Below are positions 1 through 7,603 of a stretch of 64,000 nt of DNA, piece after piece (position 1 is the stretch's first letter; each line of letters starts with the position of its first letter). The DNA comes from Arthrobacter sp. PsM3 (GTDB lineage Bacteria > Actinomycetota > Actinomycetes > Actinomycetales > Micrococcaceae). The position numbers and the translations under genes were made by a program. The notes beneath the pieces were generated by a model. That model saw only the letters and a program-made list of their open reading frames with translations, had not been told where the DNA came from and ran no database searches. The stretch covers positions 62,001-126,000 of the forward strand of contig NZ_JARUXE010000008.1 in the NCBI RefSeq assembly GCF_030433895.1. Direction: 5' to 3'.

Positions 1-752
1 GGGTGGAACTGGAAGAACTCCAGGTCGCGGACGGCGGCACCCGCCCGCCAGGCAAGGGCCAGTCCATCGGCCGTGGCGACGGAGGGGTTGCTGGTCCGGG
101 CGAACAACCGGCCGGCACCTCCGGTGGCCAGGAGCACCGCGTCGGCGTCCAGCTGCCGGGGCTGCCCGTTGCAGAGGTAGGCGACTCCGGTGACCCGGGC
201 GGCGTCCGCCGTCGAACCCGGTCCCTGGTGTCGGGTGAGCAGTTCGGTCACGAAGGTGTTGGTCTCGACCCGCAGCCTGCCCTGGAGCGCGCGGTCCAGG
301 ACGGCGGCGACGAGCGCACGGGCAATACGGGCGCCCGTCGCGTCTCCGCCGGCGTGCAGGATGCGCGCGGCGGAATGCGCGGCTTCCAGGCCAAGCGCCG
401 GGCCTCCGCCGGGTCCGGCGTCGAAGTGCACACCGAACCGCTGCAGGCCTGCGATGTCCCCTGCCGCTTCGGCGCACAGAACCCGCACGGCCTCGGGGTC
501 GTTGAGCCCCGCGCCGGCGGCGAGGGTGTCGGCGATATGCGCCGCGACGGAATCGCCGGGCGCCGCCTCCCCCGCCGTGAGCACGGCCGAGACCCCGCCC
601 TGGGCGTAGAAGGTGTTGCTCTGCTCCAGGGTTCCCTTGCTCAGAAGCACCACCTCACAGGCCGGCTGGCCGTCGAGCACCGCGTCGGACGCCAGCAGCG
701 CCGCGTACAGTCCCGCGATGCCGCTGCCGACCACCACCAGCCGCCTGGTCAC
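1..752 (-). CDS. nadB: L-aspartate oxidase (partial, C-terminal half off the window)
   Basis: FAD enzyme that oxidises L-aspartate to iminoaspartate, the first step of de novo NAD synthesis; NadA condenses the product with dihydroxyacetone phosphate. About 250 codons are visible; the family is about 530-570 aa, so roughly half lies left of position 1. Visible motifs are the N-terminal dinucleotide fold VVVGSGIAGLYAAL, then SNTFYAQGGVSA, AARILHAGGDATG and EFFQFHP at the very edge. The GTG start was chosen because it overlaps the nadA stop as GTGA (749-752), which implies translational coupling. It is the last visible gene of nrtR-nadA-nadB. Identity is secure; the unseen C-terminus cannot be judged. 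Confidence 0.95.
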   Translation of the reverse strand, partial: MTRRLVVVGSGIAGLYAALLASDAVLDGQPACEVVLLSKGTLEQSNTFYAQGGVSAVLTAGEAAPGDSVAAHIADTLAAGAGLNDPEAVRVLCAEAAGDIAGLQRFGVHFDAGPGGGPALGLEAAHSAARILHAGGDATGARIARALVAAVLDRALQGRLRVETNTFVTELLTRHQGPGSTADAARVTGVAYLCNGQPRQLDADAVLLATGGAGRLFARTSNPSVATADGLALAWRAGAAVRDLEFFQFH

Positions 753-2062
753 GGCCGCGCCGCCAGCATCCGCTCGAGTGCAACCTTCGCCGGGGCGGCG
801 ACCTCGTCCTCCACCGTGATGCGGTTGACCACCTCGCCCCTCACGAGCGCTTCCAGGACCCAGGCGAGGTAGCCGGGGTGGATGCGGTACATCGTGGAGC
901 AGGGGCAGATCACCGGGTCCAGGCAGAAGATCGTGTGCTGCGGATTCTCCGCGGCCAGCCGGTTGACGAGGTTGATCTCGGTGCCGACGGCGAAGACGGC
1001 GGGTTCGGTCGCGGCGGCAATGGCCTTGCGGATAAAGTCGGTGGATCCGGCGGAATCGGCGGCGTCCACCACTTCCATCGGGCATTCCGGGTGCACAATC
1101 ACCTGCACGCCCGGGAATTCGGCGCGGGCCTTTTCGATCTGGCCGACGTTGAAGCGCTTGTGGACCGAGCAGAAGCCGTGCCACAGGATCACGCGGGAGT
1201 CCTGCAGGGCCTGCTCTTCGTTGCCGCCGAGGTCCTTGCGCGGGTTCCACATCGGCATCTGCTCCAGCGGCACGCCCATGGCTTTGGCGGTGTTGCGGCC
1301 CAGGTGCTGGTCCGGGAAGAACAGCACGCGCTGGCCGCGCTCGAAGGCCCATTCCAGCACCGTGGCGGCGTTGGAGGAGGTGCAGACGATGCCGCCGTGC
1401 TCGCCGCAGAAGCCCTTGAGGGCGGCGGAGGAGTTCATGTAGGTGACCGGGACGACCGGGACCCGGCCGTCGGCGTCGGGCTCGGTGCCGAAGAGCTCCT
1501 CGAGCTGTTCCCAGCACTCGGTCACGGAGTCGATGTCCGCCATGTCCGCCATGGAGCAGCCCGCGGCGAGGTTGGGCAGGATCACGGCCTGGTCCGGCCG
1601 GGACAGGATGTCCGCGGTCTCGGCCATGAAGTGCACGCCGCAGAAGATGATGGCCTCGGCATCCGGGCGCGTCAGCGCGGCGTTGGCCAGCTGGAACGAG
1701 TCCCCCACGAAGTCGGCGTACTCCACCACCTCGTCGCGCTGGTAGAAGTGGCCCAGCACCACGGCGCGGTCCCCGAGCGTTGCCTTGGCGGCCCGGATCC
1801 GCGCGTCGAGCTCGGCGTCGCCGGCACGCTTGTACTCCTCGGGCAACTGGCCCTGCCGGGGGGTCGACGCCGGGGCGCGGTCCGCGACGGAGGCGCCGGG
1901 GCCGTAGGCGGGCACACCGGCGAGGGCCTCGGCGAGGTCGTAGTCCCAGGGGCCGCGGGCGAGCGCCGGACTGCAGGTGGAGGCGCCTGCTGCAATGCCC
2001 TTGGCGCTGCTGGCGGCCTGGTCGCGCGTGATCAGCTGGATCGCCGTGTTGACGCTGCTCAT
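749..2062 (-). CDS. nadA: Quinolinate synthase A
   Basis: [4Fe-4S] enzyme that condenses iminoaspartate with dihydroxyacetone phosphate to quinolinate, the NAD ring precursor. The 437-aa protein is the long actinobacterial type, with about 65 extra N-terminal residues before the catalytic core. Cluster-ligand cysteines are seen in IIFCGVHFMAETAD (near residue 141), GGIVCTSSNA (near 227) and VICPCSTMYRIHPGYL (near 386-388); FFPDQHLGRN is also typical. Its ATG overlaps the nrtR stop as ATGA, and its stop overlaps the nadB start. Probably repressed by NrtR through the palindrome upstream of nrtR. Confidence 0.97.
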   Translation of the reverse strand: MSSVNTAIQLITRDQAASSAKGIAAGASTCSPALARGPWDYDLAEALAGVPAYGPGASVADRAPASTPRQGQLPEEYKRAGDAELDARIRAAKATLGDRAVVLGHFYQRDEVVEYADFVGDSFQLANAALTRPDAEAIIFCGVHFMAETADILSRPDQAVILPNLAAGCSMADMADIDSVTECWEQLEELFGTEPDADGRVPVVPVTYMNSSAALKGFCGEHGGIVCTSSNAATVLEWAFERGQRVLFFPDQHLGRNTAKAMGVPLEQMPMWNPRKDLGGNEEQALQDSRVILWHGFCSVHKRFNVGQIEKARAEFPGVQVIVHPECPMEVVDAADSAGSTDFIRKAIAAATEPAVFAVGTEINLVNRLAAENPQHTIFCLDPVICPCSTMYRIHPGYLAWVLEALVRGEVVNRITVEDEVAAPAKVALERMLAARP

Positions 2063-2703
2063 GGTGTGCTCCTGTTGTCTGGGTCAAGGCCTGGGCGGCC
2101 GGTAAAGCGATAGAGGCGGGGCGGGCGGTGTTTGCCGCCCTGCAGGTACTGGTCGGTTTCTTCGATCTCCGGCGTGGCTTTGACCTGCCGGCGGAAGTTG
2201 GCCGGGTCCAGTTCGCGGTCCAGGACGGCCTCGTAGACCTCCCGGACCTGCGCGAGGGTGAAGTATTCGCCCAGAAGGTGGTACGCGATGGATCCGTAGG
2301 CCATCTTGTTGCGGAGCCGCCAGAGCGCGTATTCGATGATGGCGTTGTGGTCGAAGGCCAGTTCGCCGAGCCGGTCCGCGCGGAACCACCGCACGTTTTC
2401 GGATTCGGCCGCGAGCGCGGCCTCGGTGGGCTGCACCAGCGCCCAGTACACGATGGAAACCACACGCTGGGTGGGCGAACGGTGCAGCCCGCCGAACGCG
2501 TAGAGCTGTTCGAGGTAGCTGGGCGCCAGGCCGGTGGTCTCCTGGAGGTTGCGCGAGGCGGCGTCCGGCAGGGACTCGGAATGGGTCAGCGGGCCGCCGG
2601 GCAGTGCCCACAAGCCCTTGAAGGGTTCGCGGATCCGGCGTACCAGCGGGATCCAGAGGGTGGGGCGTCCGGAACGCTCGCTGGGGCGCAGGGCGAAGAT
2701 CAC
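2059..2703 (-). CDS. nrtR: NrtR-type Nudix-related regulator of NAD biosynthesis
   Basis: Predicted transcription regulator: an N-terminal Nudix-like domain that senses an NAD-related metabolite, and a C-terminal winged-helix domain that binds DNA. Seen: Nudix-like GLWALPGGPL then SLPDAASRNLQETTGL, where the catalytic REXXEE glutamates are not intact (NLQETTG), as expected for a sensor rather than an enzyme; the C-terminal block TLAQVREVYEAVL...LDPANFRRQV fits the NrtR helix-turn-helix. First gene of nrtR-nadA-nadB. The start is odd: GTG 2703 is the first canonical start, but family-like residues (LAPPSLAIST) continue upstream in frame to a TGA at 2776-2778 with no ATG, GTG or TTG. A plain Nudix hydrolase is the less likely alternative. 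Confidence 0.85.
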   Translation of the reverse strand: MIFALRPSERSGRPTLWIPLVRRIREPFKGLWALPGGPLTHSESLPDAASRNLQETTGLAPSYLEQLYAFGGLHRSPTQRVVSIVYWALVQPTEAALAAESENVRWFRADRLGELAFDHNAIIEYALWRLRNKMAYGSIAYHLLGEYFTLAQVREVYEAVLDRELDPANFRRQVKATPEIEETDQYLQGGKHRPPRLYRFTGRPGLDPDNRSTP

Positions 2704-2843
2704 CGTGGAGATGGCCAGCGACGGCGGCGCGAGCTGGCGTTCCGCGACGTTGGCTGCTGTTGTGTAAACGGTGGTTCACCCCGCATTCTCAGGCTCCGGA
2801 CCGCTCCCCTGGGATGGCCCGGATGTTCCGGCCCGACCGCCGG

Positions 2844-2874
2844 ATTAGTTATAGTCAAAATGACTAGAACTAAT
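2844..2874. promoter_or_regulatory. 31-bp palindrome, candidate NrtR operator
   Basis: Near-perfect inverted repeat: ATTAGTT at 2844-2850 pairs with AACTAAT at 2868-2874, and TAGTCA at 2852-2857 pairs with TGACTA at 2861-2866, around an AAA centre; only 2851/2867 fails to pair. It lies in an AT-rich pocket of a GC-rich region, upstream of nrtR-nadA-nadB on the minus strand. NrtR proteins are known to bind palindromes and repress NAD genes; assignment to this NrtR is inference from position. Confidence 0.7.
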
Positions 2875-2953
2875 TCTACGACGCGGCCGGCCGGGGGCAA
2901 AATGTTTCAGCTCACATTCGGGCGCTTCCGGGTGCGCCCGGGGGCCGGACGGC

Positions 2954-3427
2954 TCACTCCCCCGCGGCGGCGGCTTCCAGCAGCGGGAGCGTGCGGCCCT
3001 GGAAATGCGTGTTGAGCACAATCACCGAGGAGGAACGGAGCACCGTCCTGGTCGCAATCATGGCGTCGAGCACACGCTGCAGGTCCGGGTTGGAGCGGGC
3101 CGCAATGCGGGCCATCAGGTCCGAACTGCCGGAGACGGTATGGATTTCGATCAGTTCCGGGATCGCCGCGAGGGCCTCGACGACCGCGTCGTGCCCCAGG
3201 TCCTGATTGATCGTCAGGGAGCAGAAGGCGACCACGGGAAAACCGAAGCGGGCCGGATCCGGCTGCGGCACCCACGAGCCGATAACCCCGCTGTCCTGCA
3301 TCCGGTCCAGCCGTGACTGCACGGTGGCGCGCGCAACCTTGAGCACACGGGAGGCCTCCAACACCGAGGCGCGGGGCGAATCGGTGAAGAATCGGACAAT
3401 CTTCGCGTCCAGAGGGTCAACGTCCAT
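2954..3427 (-). CDS. Lrp/AsnC-family transcriptional regulator
   Basis: Feast/famine regulator of 157 aa: N-terminal winged helix (DPLDAKIVRFFTDSPRAS, then the recognition helix around VARATVQSRLDRMQ) and a C-terminal ligand-binding RAM domain (residues ~65-150, with VSGSSDLMARIAA). The ATG at 3427 is chosen because AGGAGG lies 8 bases upstream; an in-frame start at 3460 would add 11 residues but skips that site. It is divergent from the amino-acid permease at 3603, the usual layout for a local Lrp controlling an amino-acid transporter. The effector is not predictable from sequence. A weak C-terminal tail (LLEAAAAGE) ends the gene. Confidence 0.92.
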   Translation of the reverse strand: MDVDPLDAKIVRFFTDSPRASVLEASRVLKVARATVQSRLDRMQDSGVIGSWVPQPDPARFGFPVVAFCSLTINQDLGHDAVVEALAAIPELIEIHTVSGSSDLMARIAARSNPDLQRVLDAMIATRTVLRSSSVIVLNTHFQGRTLPLLEAAAAGE

Positions 3428-3602
3428 CAAATGTTCCTCCTGAAGCCGGGTTCGCATCACAAACCGTCGGGAATCCTGCGTTTCCTGCCATCAAACTGCC
3501 ACCATGTTCTCACGGCCGGCGCACCGCGACCCCGCTCCGTGGCGGTAAATTCAAGGGGTCCCACAAGGACCAATGATCCAAACCACACGAAGGTTCGCCA
3601 GC

Positions 3603-5015
3603 ATGACAATGAAGTCCACCGCAGAGCGCCCCGGCCTGAAACTCGGCCACAGCATGAAGCCACGCCAACTCACCATGATGGGACTCGGCAGTGCCATCGG
3701 CGCCGGCCTGTTCCTGGGCTCGGGGGCCGGCGTCAAGGCCGCCGGACCCGCCGTCCTGATTTCCTACCTCGTCGCCGGAACCCTGATCATCCTCGTGATG
3801 TGGGCCCTCGGCGAAATGGCCGCAGCCAACCCCAACAGCGGCGCGTTTTCCGTCTACGCCGCCAAGGCCATGGGCCGCACCGCGGGGGCCACCGTGGGCT
3901 GGCTCTGGTGGCTGCAGCTGGTGGTGGTCATCGCCGCCGAGGCCCTCGGCGCCGCAGCGCTGCTCTTCACGGTGTGGCCTGTGATCCCGGTCTGGGCCCT
4001 GTCCCTGATCTTCATGGTGCTGTTCACCGCGATCAACCTCGCCGGCGTTAAGAACTTCGGCGAGTTCGAGTTCTGGTTCGCCATCCTCAAGGTGGCCGCC
4101 ATCCTGCTGTTCCTGGGCATCGGGACCGCCCTGCTGCTGGGCTGGCTGCCGGATGTCGAGTCCCCCGGCCTGTCCAACATCACTGCCGACTTCGCCCCGG
4201 CCGGCCTGGGCGGCATCGCCACGGCGCTCTTCGTGGTCATCTTCGCTTTCGGCGGCACCGAGATTGTCAGTGTGGCCGCCGCCGAAACCGAGAACCCCCA
4301 GCACAGCGTGGCCCAGGCGATCCGCACCGTCGTGTGGCGGATCCTGGTCTTCTACATCGGCTCGGTCTTCGTCATTGCCGCCGTCCTTCCGTACACCTCG
4401 GACGCCCTGGCATCGCCCTTCGCCGGCGTCCTGGACCAGGCCCGCATCCCCGGCGCCGGTGCCGCCATCACCCTGGTGGCCGTCGTCGCGCTCCTCTCGG
4501 CCCTGAACGCGAACCTCTACGGCGCGTCCCGGATGGTCTACTCGCTGTCCGAACGCGGCGAGGCCCCCCGCTTCCTGTCGAAAGTGAACAAGTCACGGGT
4601 GCCGATGCTCGCCGTCGGCGTCTCCGTGGCCTTCGGGTTCCTGGCCGCCGTGCTCGAGCTGGTCTTTCCGGAGCGAATCCTTCCGGCGCTGTTCCAGCTG
4701 GTCGGCTCGACCTGCCTGATGGTCTGGGGCTCGGCGCTCGTGTCCCAGCTGATCCTGCGCCGCCGCGCCGACCGCGAGGGCACCACCCTCCCGCTGCGGA
4801 TGAAGGGCTTTCCGGGACTGACGATCTTCGGCCTGGTGCTCCTGGCCCTGATCTTCGCCGTCGGCTTCAGCAGCCCGGACAGCAGCAGGCAGCTCGTCAG
4901 CACCATCGTCCTGGTCGCCGGCATTGCGGCGGCCTGCTGGATCGGCGCCCGGCTGACCCGGAACCGCGCCGCGGAACCGGCCGGGCAGGCCGGGCCCGCC
5001 GACGCCGGACAGTAG
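3603..5015 (+). CDS. Amino acid permease (APC superfamily)
   Basis: Integral membrane amino acid/proton symporter of about 470 aa with some 12 hydrophobic segments. TM1 carries the APC signature GLGSAIGAGLFLGSGAGV at the substrate site, and the family motif continues with GEMAAANPNSGAFSVYA. The sequence resembles the AAT/GABA-permease branch; the substrate cannot be named. ATG 3603 has a GAAGG about 10 bases upstream; an alternative in-frame ATG at 3573 adds 10 residues. It is divergent from the Lrp regulator, which is its likely controller. The protein ends just before a short GC-rich repeat run at about 5011-5076. Confidence 0.92.
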   Translation: MTMKSTAERPGLKLGHSMKPRQLTMMGLGSAIGAGLFLGSGAGVKAAGPAVLISYLVAGTLIILVMWALGEMAAANPNSGAFSVYAAKAMGRTAGATVGWLWWLQLVVVIAAEALGAAALLFTVWPVIPVWALSLIFMVLFTAINLAGVKNFGEFEFWFAILKVAAILLFLGIGTALLLGWLPDVESPGLSNITADFAPAGLGGIATALFVVIFAFGGTEIVSVAAAETENPQHSVAQAIRTVVWRILVFYIGSVFVIAAVLPYTSDALASPFAGVLDQARIPGAGAAITLVAVVALLSALNANLYGASRMVYSLSERGEAPRFLSKVNKSRVPMLAVGVSVAFGFLAAVLELVFPERILPALFQLVGSTCLMVWGSALVSQLILRRRADREGTTLPLRMKGFPGLTIFGLVLLALIFAVGFSSPDSSRQLVSTIVLVAGIAAACWIGARLTRNRAAEPAGQAGPADAGQ

Positions 5016-5076
5016 CCGGGCGAGCCGGACGGTAGCCGGGCGCACGCCGGGCGCTAGCCGCAGGCTAGCCGGGCGA
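5011..5076. repeat. Degenerate TAGCCGGGCG repeats
   Basis: The motif TAGCCGGGCG or a close variant recurs about four times just after the permease stop codon, the first copy overlapping the stop. No hairpin-plus-T-run is present, so it is not a standard terminator. Function unknown. Confidence 0.5.
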
Positions 5077-5089
5077 GGCCCTGCAAGCT

Positions 5090-5153
5090 GACCGGACTGC
5101 ACAAATTGTTGACCCAAATGCGTGGCGGGCTGGCACTTTTGTGCAGTCTGGTC
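5090..5153. promoter_or_regulatory. Spaced inverted repeat upstream of the E1 operon
   Basis: A 16-base arm at 5090-5105 (GACCGGACTGCACAAA) is the reverse complement of 5138-5153 with one mismatch; the centres are about 48 bp apart. It sits 20-80 bp upstream of the E1 alpha promoter and looks like paired operator half-sites or a looping site. The binding protein is unknown; the Lrp at 2954 is one candidate. Confidence 0.5.
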
Positions 5154-5170
5154 ACTCATTTAACGGCTGA

Positions 5171-5199
5171 TTGCGCACCGCCCGGCGGGTGACTAGGGT
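5171..5199 (+). promoter_or_regulatory. Promoter of the E1-lipoyl-hydrolase operon
   Basis: TTGCGC at 5171-5176, a 17-base spacer and TAGGGT at 5194-5199 form a plausible sigma-70 type promoter. The box ends 7 bases before ATG 5207 and there is no purine-rich ribosome site between, so the mRNA is probably leaderless. Confidence 0.6.
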
Positions 5200-5206
5200 C
5201 ACAGCC

Positions 5207-6241
5207 ATGGATACACTTCCCGCGGCTTCCGGCGGCGCCGCCGAACCGCTGACACCTGCCCAGCTCCGCGAGCTCTATTCGCTGATGGTGGCGGTCCGCC
5301 ACCTCGATACCTCGGCCATCGCCTGGCAGCGCCAGGGGATCATCCCGGGCTATGCCCCGGAAATCGGCCAGGAGGCGGCCCAGGTGGGCAGCGGCTACGC
5401 CGTGGACACCACCCGGGACTTCGTCTTCCCGACCTACCGCGAGATGGGGGTGGCCCGCACCATGGGCATCGACATGGTGGCGTACATGTCCACCCACAAG
5501 GCCACCTGGCACGGCGGCCTGTACGACCCGCTGGAATCCCGGCTCGCCCCGATCCAGGCCGTCGTGGCCGGCTCCGTGCTGCACGCCGTCGGCTGGGCCC
5601 ACGGCCAGACCCTGGACGGCAAAGACGGCGTCGCGATGACGTACTTCGGCGACGGCGCTTCCTCCCAGGGCGATGTCCACGAGGCCCTGAACTTCGCCGC
5701 CGTGATGAAAGCCCCCGTGGTGTTCTTCGTCCAGAACAACGGCTGGGCCATCTCGGTCCCCACCGAACGCCAGGTGGCCGGCGGCTCCGTCGCCGCCCGT
5801 GCCGCCGGCTACGGCATGCCGGCACTGCAGATCGACGGCGACGACGTCGTCGCCGTCGTCGAGGCCACCAGGCGCGCCTTTGCGCATGCCCGCTCCGGCA
5901 GGGGCCCCGTGCTCATCGAAGCCATGACCTACCGCCGCGGCCCGCATTCGACCTCCGACGATCCCGGACGGTACCGCTCTCTCGATGAGGAGCGCGACGG
6001 CGCCGGCCTGGACCCGCTGCAGCGCTTCCGGCAGCGGCTGCTCGCCGACGGCGTCGCCGACGAGGCCTTCTTCGCCGGGGCACTCGCCGCGGCCAAGGCA
6101 GAGGAGGAACAGATCCGCACCGGCATCCAGGCCCTCGGCTCCCGCCCCGGCACCGAAATGTTTGACCTGGTCTTCCAGGAAACCACCCCTGCCCTGCAGG
6201 CCCAGGCCGCCAACTGGCGCGAGGAGTCCGAACATGTCTAA
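5207..6241 (+). CDS. 2-oxoacid dehydrogenase E1 component, alpha subunit
   Basis: Thiamine-diphosphate-binding half of an alpha2beta2 E1 that decarboxylates a 2-oxoacid (or cleaves acetoin) and passes the acyl group to a lipoyl domain. In 344 aa the ThDP motif is GDGASSQGDVHEALNF...VQNNGWAIS, and the phosphorylation-loop region RRGPHSTSDDPGRYR resembles branched-chain 2-oxoacid dehydrogenases more than pyruvate dehydrogenases. ATG 5207 is preferred because a TAGGGT box ends 7 bases before it. The stop overlaps the E1 beta start by 8 bases. The substrate is unproven: the gene set also resembles acetoin-cleaving systems. Confidence 0.9.
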   Translation: MDTLPAASGGAAEPLTPAQLRELYSLMVAVRHLDTSAIAWQRQGIIPGYAPEIGQEAAQVGSGYAVDTTRDFVFPTYREMGVARTMGIDMVAYMSTHKATWHGGLYDPLESRLAPIQAVVAGSVLHAVGWAHGQTLDGKDGVAMTYFGDGASSQGDVHEALNFAAVMKAPVVFFVQNNGWAISVPTERQVAGGSVAARAAGYGMPALQIDGDDVVAVVEATRRAFAHARSGRGPVLIEAMTYRRGPHSTSDDPGRYRSLDEERDGAGLDPLQRFRQRLLADGVADEAFFAGALAAAKAEEEQIRTGIQALGSRPGTEMFDLVFQETTPALQAQAANWREESEHV

Positions 6242-7277
6242 CTCGATTCTCGAAAGCGAAACTTCAGTGGAAAGCCCCGCAGCCGGCACCGTGATGTCCA
6301 TGCAGCAGGCCCTGAACCGGGCGCTCGACGAGGTGCTGGCGGAGAACCCGAAGACCCTGATTTTCGGCGAGGACTGCGGCCGGCTCGGCGGGGTCTTCCG
6401 GATCACCGACGGCCTGCAGGCCAAGCACGGCGAACAGCGCGTCTTTGACACCCCGCTCGCGGAGTCGGGGATCCTCGGCATGTCCGTGGGCCTGGCGATG
6501 GCCGGGTTCCACCCCATTCCCGAGGTGCAGTTCGACGGCTTCGCCTACCCGGCCATCAACCAGATCGTCTGCCAGATCGCCCGGATGAACTACCGCAGCC
6601 GCGGCACCCTGCCGATGCCCATCACGCTGCGGGTTCCCAGCTTCGGCGGTATCCGCGCCCCTGAACACCACGGCGAAAGCCTCGAGGCACTCTTCGCCCA
6701 TGTGCCGGGCCTGAAGGTGGTTTCGCCGTCGAACCCGCACGAGGCGTACCACCTGCTCAAGTACGCGGCGACGCGGCCGGACCCGGTGATCTTCATGGAG
6801 CCGAAGTCACGCTACTGGCAGAAGGGCGAGGTGGATGTTGCCCGTCCTGACCCGGCCGGCGGCTCCCCCACCGGCGCGAAGGTCATGCGCGAGGGCCGGC
6901 ACCTGACCCTCGTCGCATGGGGCGCCATGGTGGCCCGCTGCCTCCAGGTGGCCGAACTCGCCGCCGAGGACGGGATCGACATCGAGGTCCTGGACCTGCG
7001 CTGGCTCAAGCCGATCGACGCCGCGGCGCTGGCCGCCTCCGTGCGCAAGACACGGCGCGCCGTCGTCGTCCATGAGGCGCCGCTGACGTCCGGGCTGGGC
7101 GCCGAGGTGGCACAGCTGATCACCCAGGGCTGCTTCGACACCCTCAGGGCGCCGGTGGAACGCGTCACCGGCTTCGATGTCCCGTATCCCTCGGGCGACC
7201 TGGAAGACGAATACATCCCGAACATTGACCGGATCCTCTTCGGGATCCAGCGAGTATTGGAGTACAAACGTGGCTGA
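6234..7277 (+). CDS. 2-oxoacid dehydrogenase E1 component, beta subunit
   Basis: Beta subunit (347 aa) of the ThDP-dependent E1; it completes the active site with the alpha subunit encoded just upstream. Seen: MSMQQALNRALDEVL, FGEDCGRLGGVF, the DTPLAESGILGMSVGLAM block, QIARMNYRSRG and the C-terminal transketolase-like domain with LRWLKPIDAAAL and VHEAPLTSGLGAEVA. The protein starts about 20 residues before the conserved core. Its ATG lies inside the E1 alpha stop region (8-base overlap) and its stop overlaps the next GTG by 8 bases, so all three are translationally coupled. Confidence 0.92.
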   Translation: MSNSILESETSVESPAAGTVMSMQQALNRALDEVLAENPKTLIFGEDCGRLGGVFRITDGLQAKHGEQRVFDTPLAESGILGMSVGLAMAGFHPIPEVQFDGFAYPAINQIVCQIARMNYRSRGTLPMPITLRVPSFGGIRAPEHHGESLEALFAHVPGLKVVSPSNPHEAYHLLKYAATRPDPVIFMEPKSRYWQKGEVDVARPDPAGGSPTGAKVMREGRHLTLVAWGAMVARCLQVAELAAEDGIDIEVLDLRWLKPIDAAALAASVRKTRRAVVVHEAPLTSGLGAEVAQLITQGCFDTLRAPVERVTGFDVPYPSGDLEDEYIPNIDRILFGIQRVLEYKRG

Positions 7278-7599
7278 AATTTCCTTCCCGCTTCCGGACC
7301 TCGGCGAGGGCCTGATCGAGGCAACCGTGCTGGAATGGCTCGTGGGCCCGGGTGACCAGGTCGAGCGGAACCAGCCCCTCGTCGAGGTTGAAACCACGAA
7401 ATCAGCCGTGGAATTGCCCAGCCCGCAGGCAGGTAAAGTGGTGCGTATCCACGGCGGGCCCGGTGACAAAATCAATGTCGGCGAGCCCCTGATTGTGTTT
7501 GAGGTCCCGGACAACACGGCCGGCATCGTGGGCACGGTCCCGAAGGAAGAGGCACCGAAGCGCCGGGTCCGCCTGAGCGCCGTACTTGATGAGGACTGA
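7270..7599 (+). CDS. Free-standing lipoyl-domain protein (E2 without catalytic domain)
   Basis: A 109-aa protein consisting of one biotinyl/lipoyl attachment domain: FPLPDLGEGLIEATVLEW, the lipoyl-lysine hairpin VETTKSAVELPSP (Lys44) and GDKINVGEPLIVFE. After residue ~80 only a short charged tail follows: there is no E1/E3-binding domain and no acyltransferase domain with its HxxxDG motif. The stop codon is real and the next gene starts 4 bases later, so this is not an obvious frameshift of a longer E2. It should be lipoylated and accept the acyl group from the adjacent E1. No E3 gene follows. The closest described architecture is AcoC of acetoin systems, where a lipoyl domain is fused to an alpha/beta hydrolase. 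Confidence 0.85.
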   Translation: MAEISFPLPDLGEGLIEATVLEWLVGPGDQVERNQPLVEVETTKSAVELPSPQAGKVVRIHGGPGDKINVGEPLIVFEVPDNTAGIVGTVPKEEAPKRRVRLSAVLDED

Positions 7600-7603
7600 G
7601 ACC

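Noticed and set aside
5156-6517. Long ORF antisense to the E1 genes (453 codons)
   Set aside because: It mirrors the GC-rich third positions of the E1 alpha/beta genes, which have clear family motifs; no start signal or known domain.
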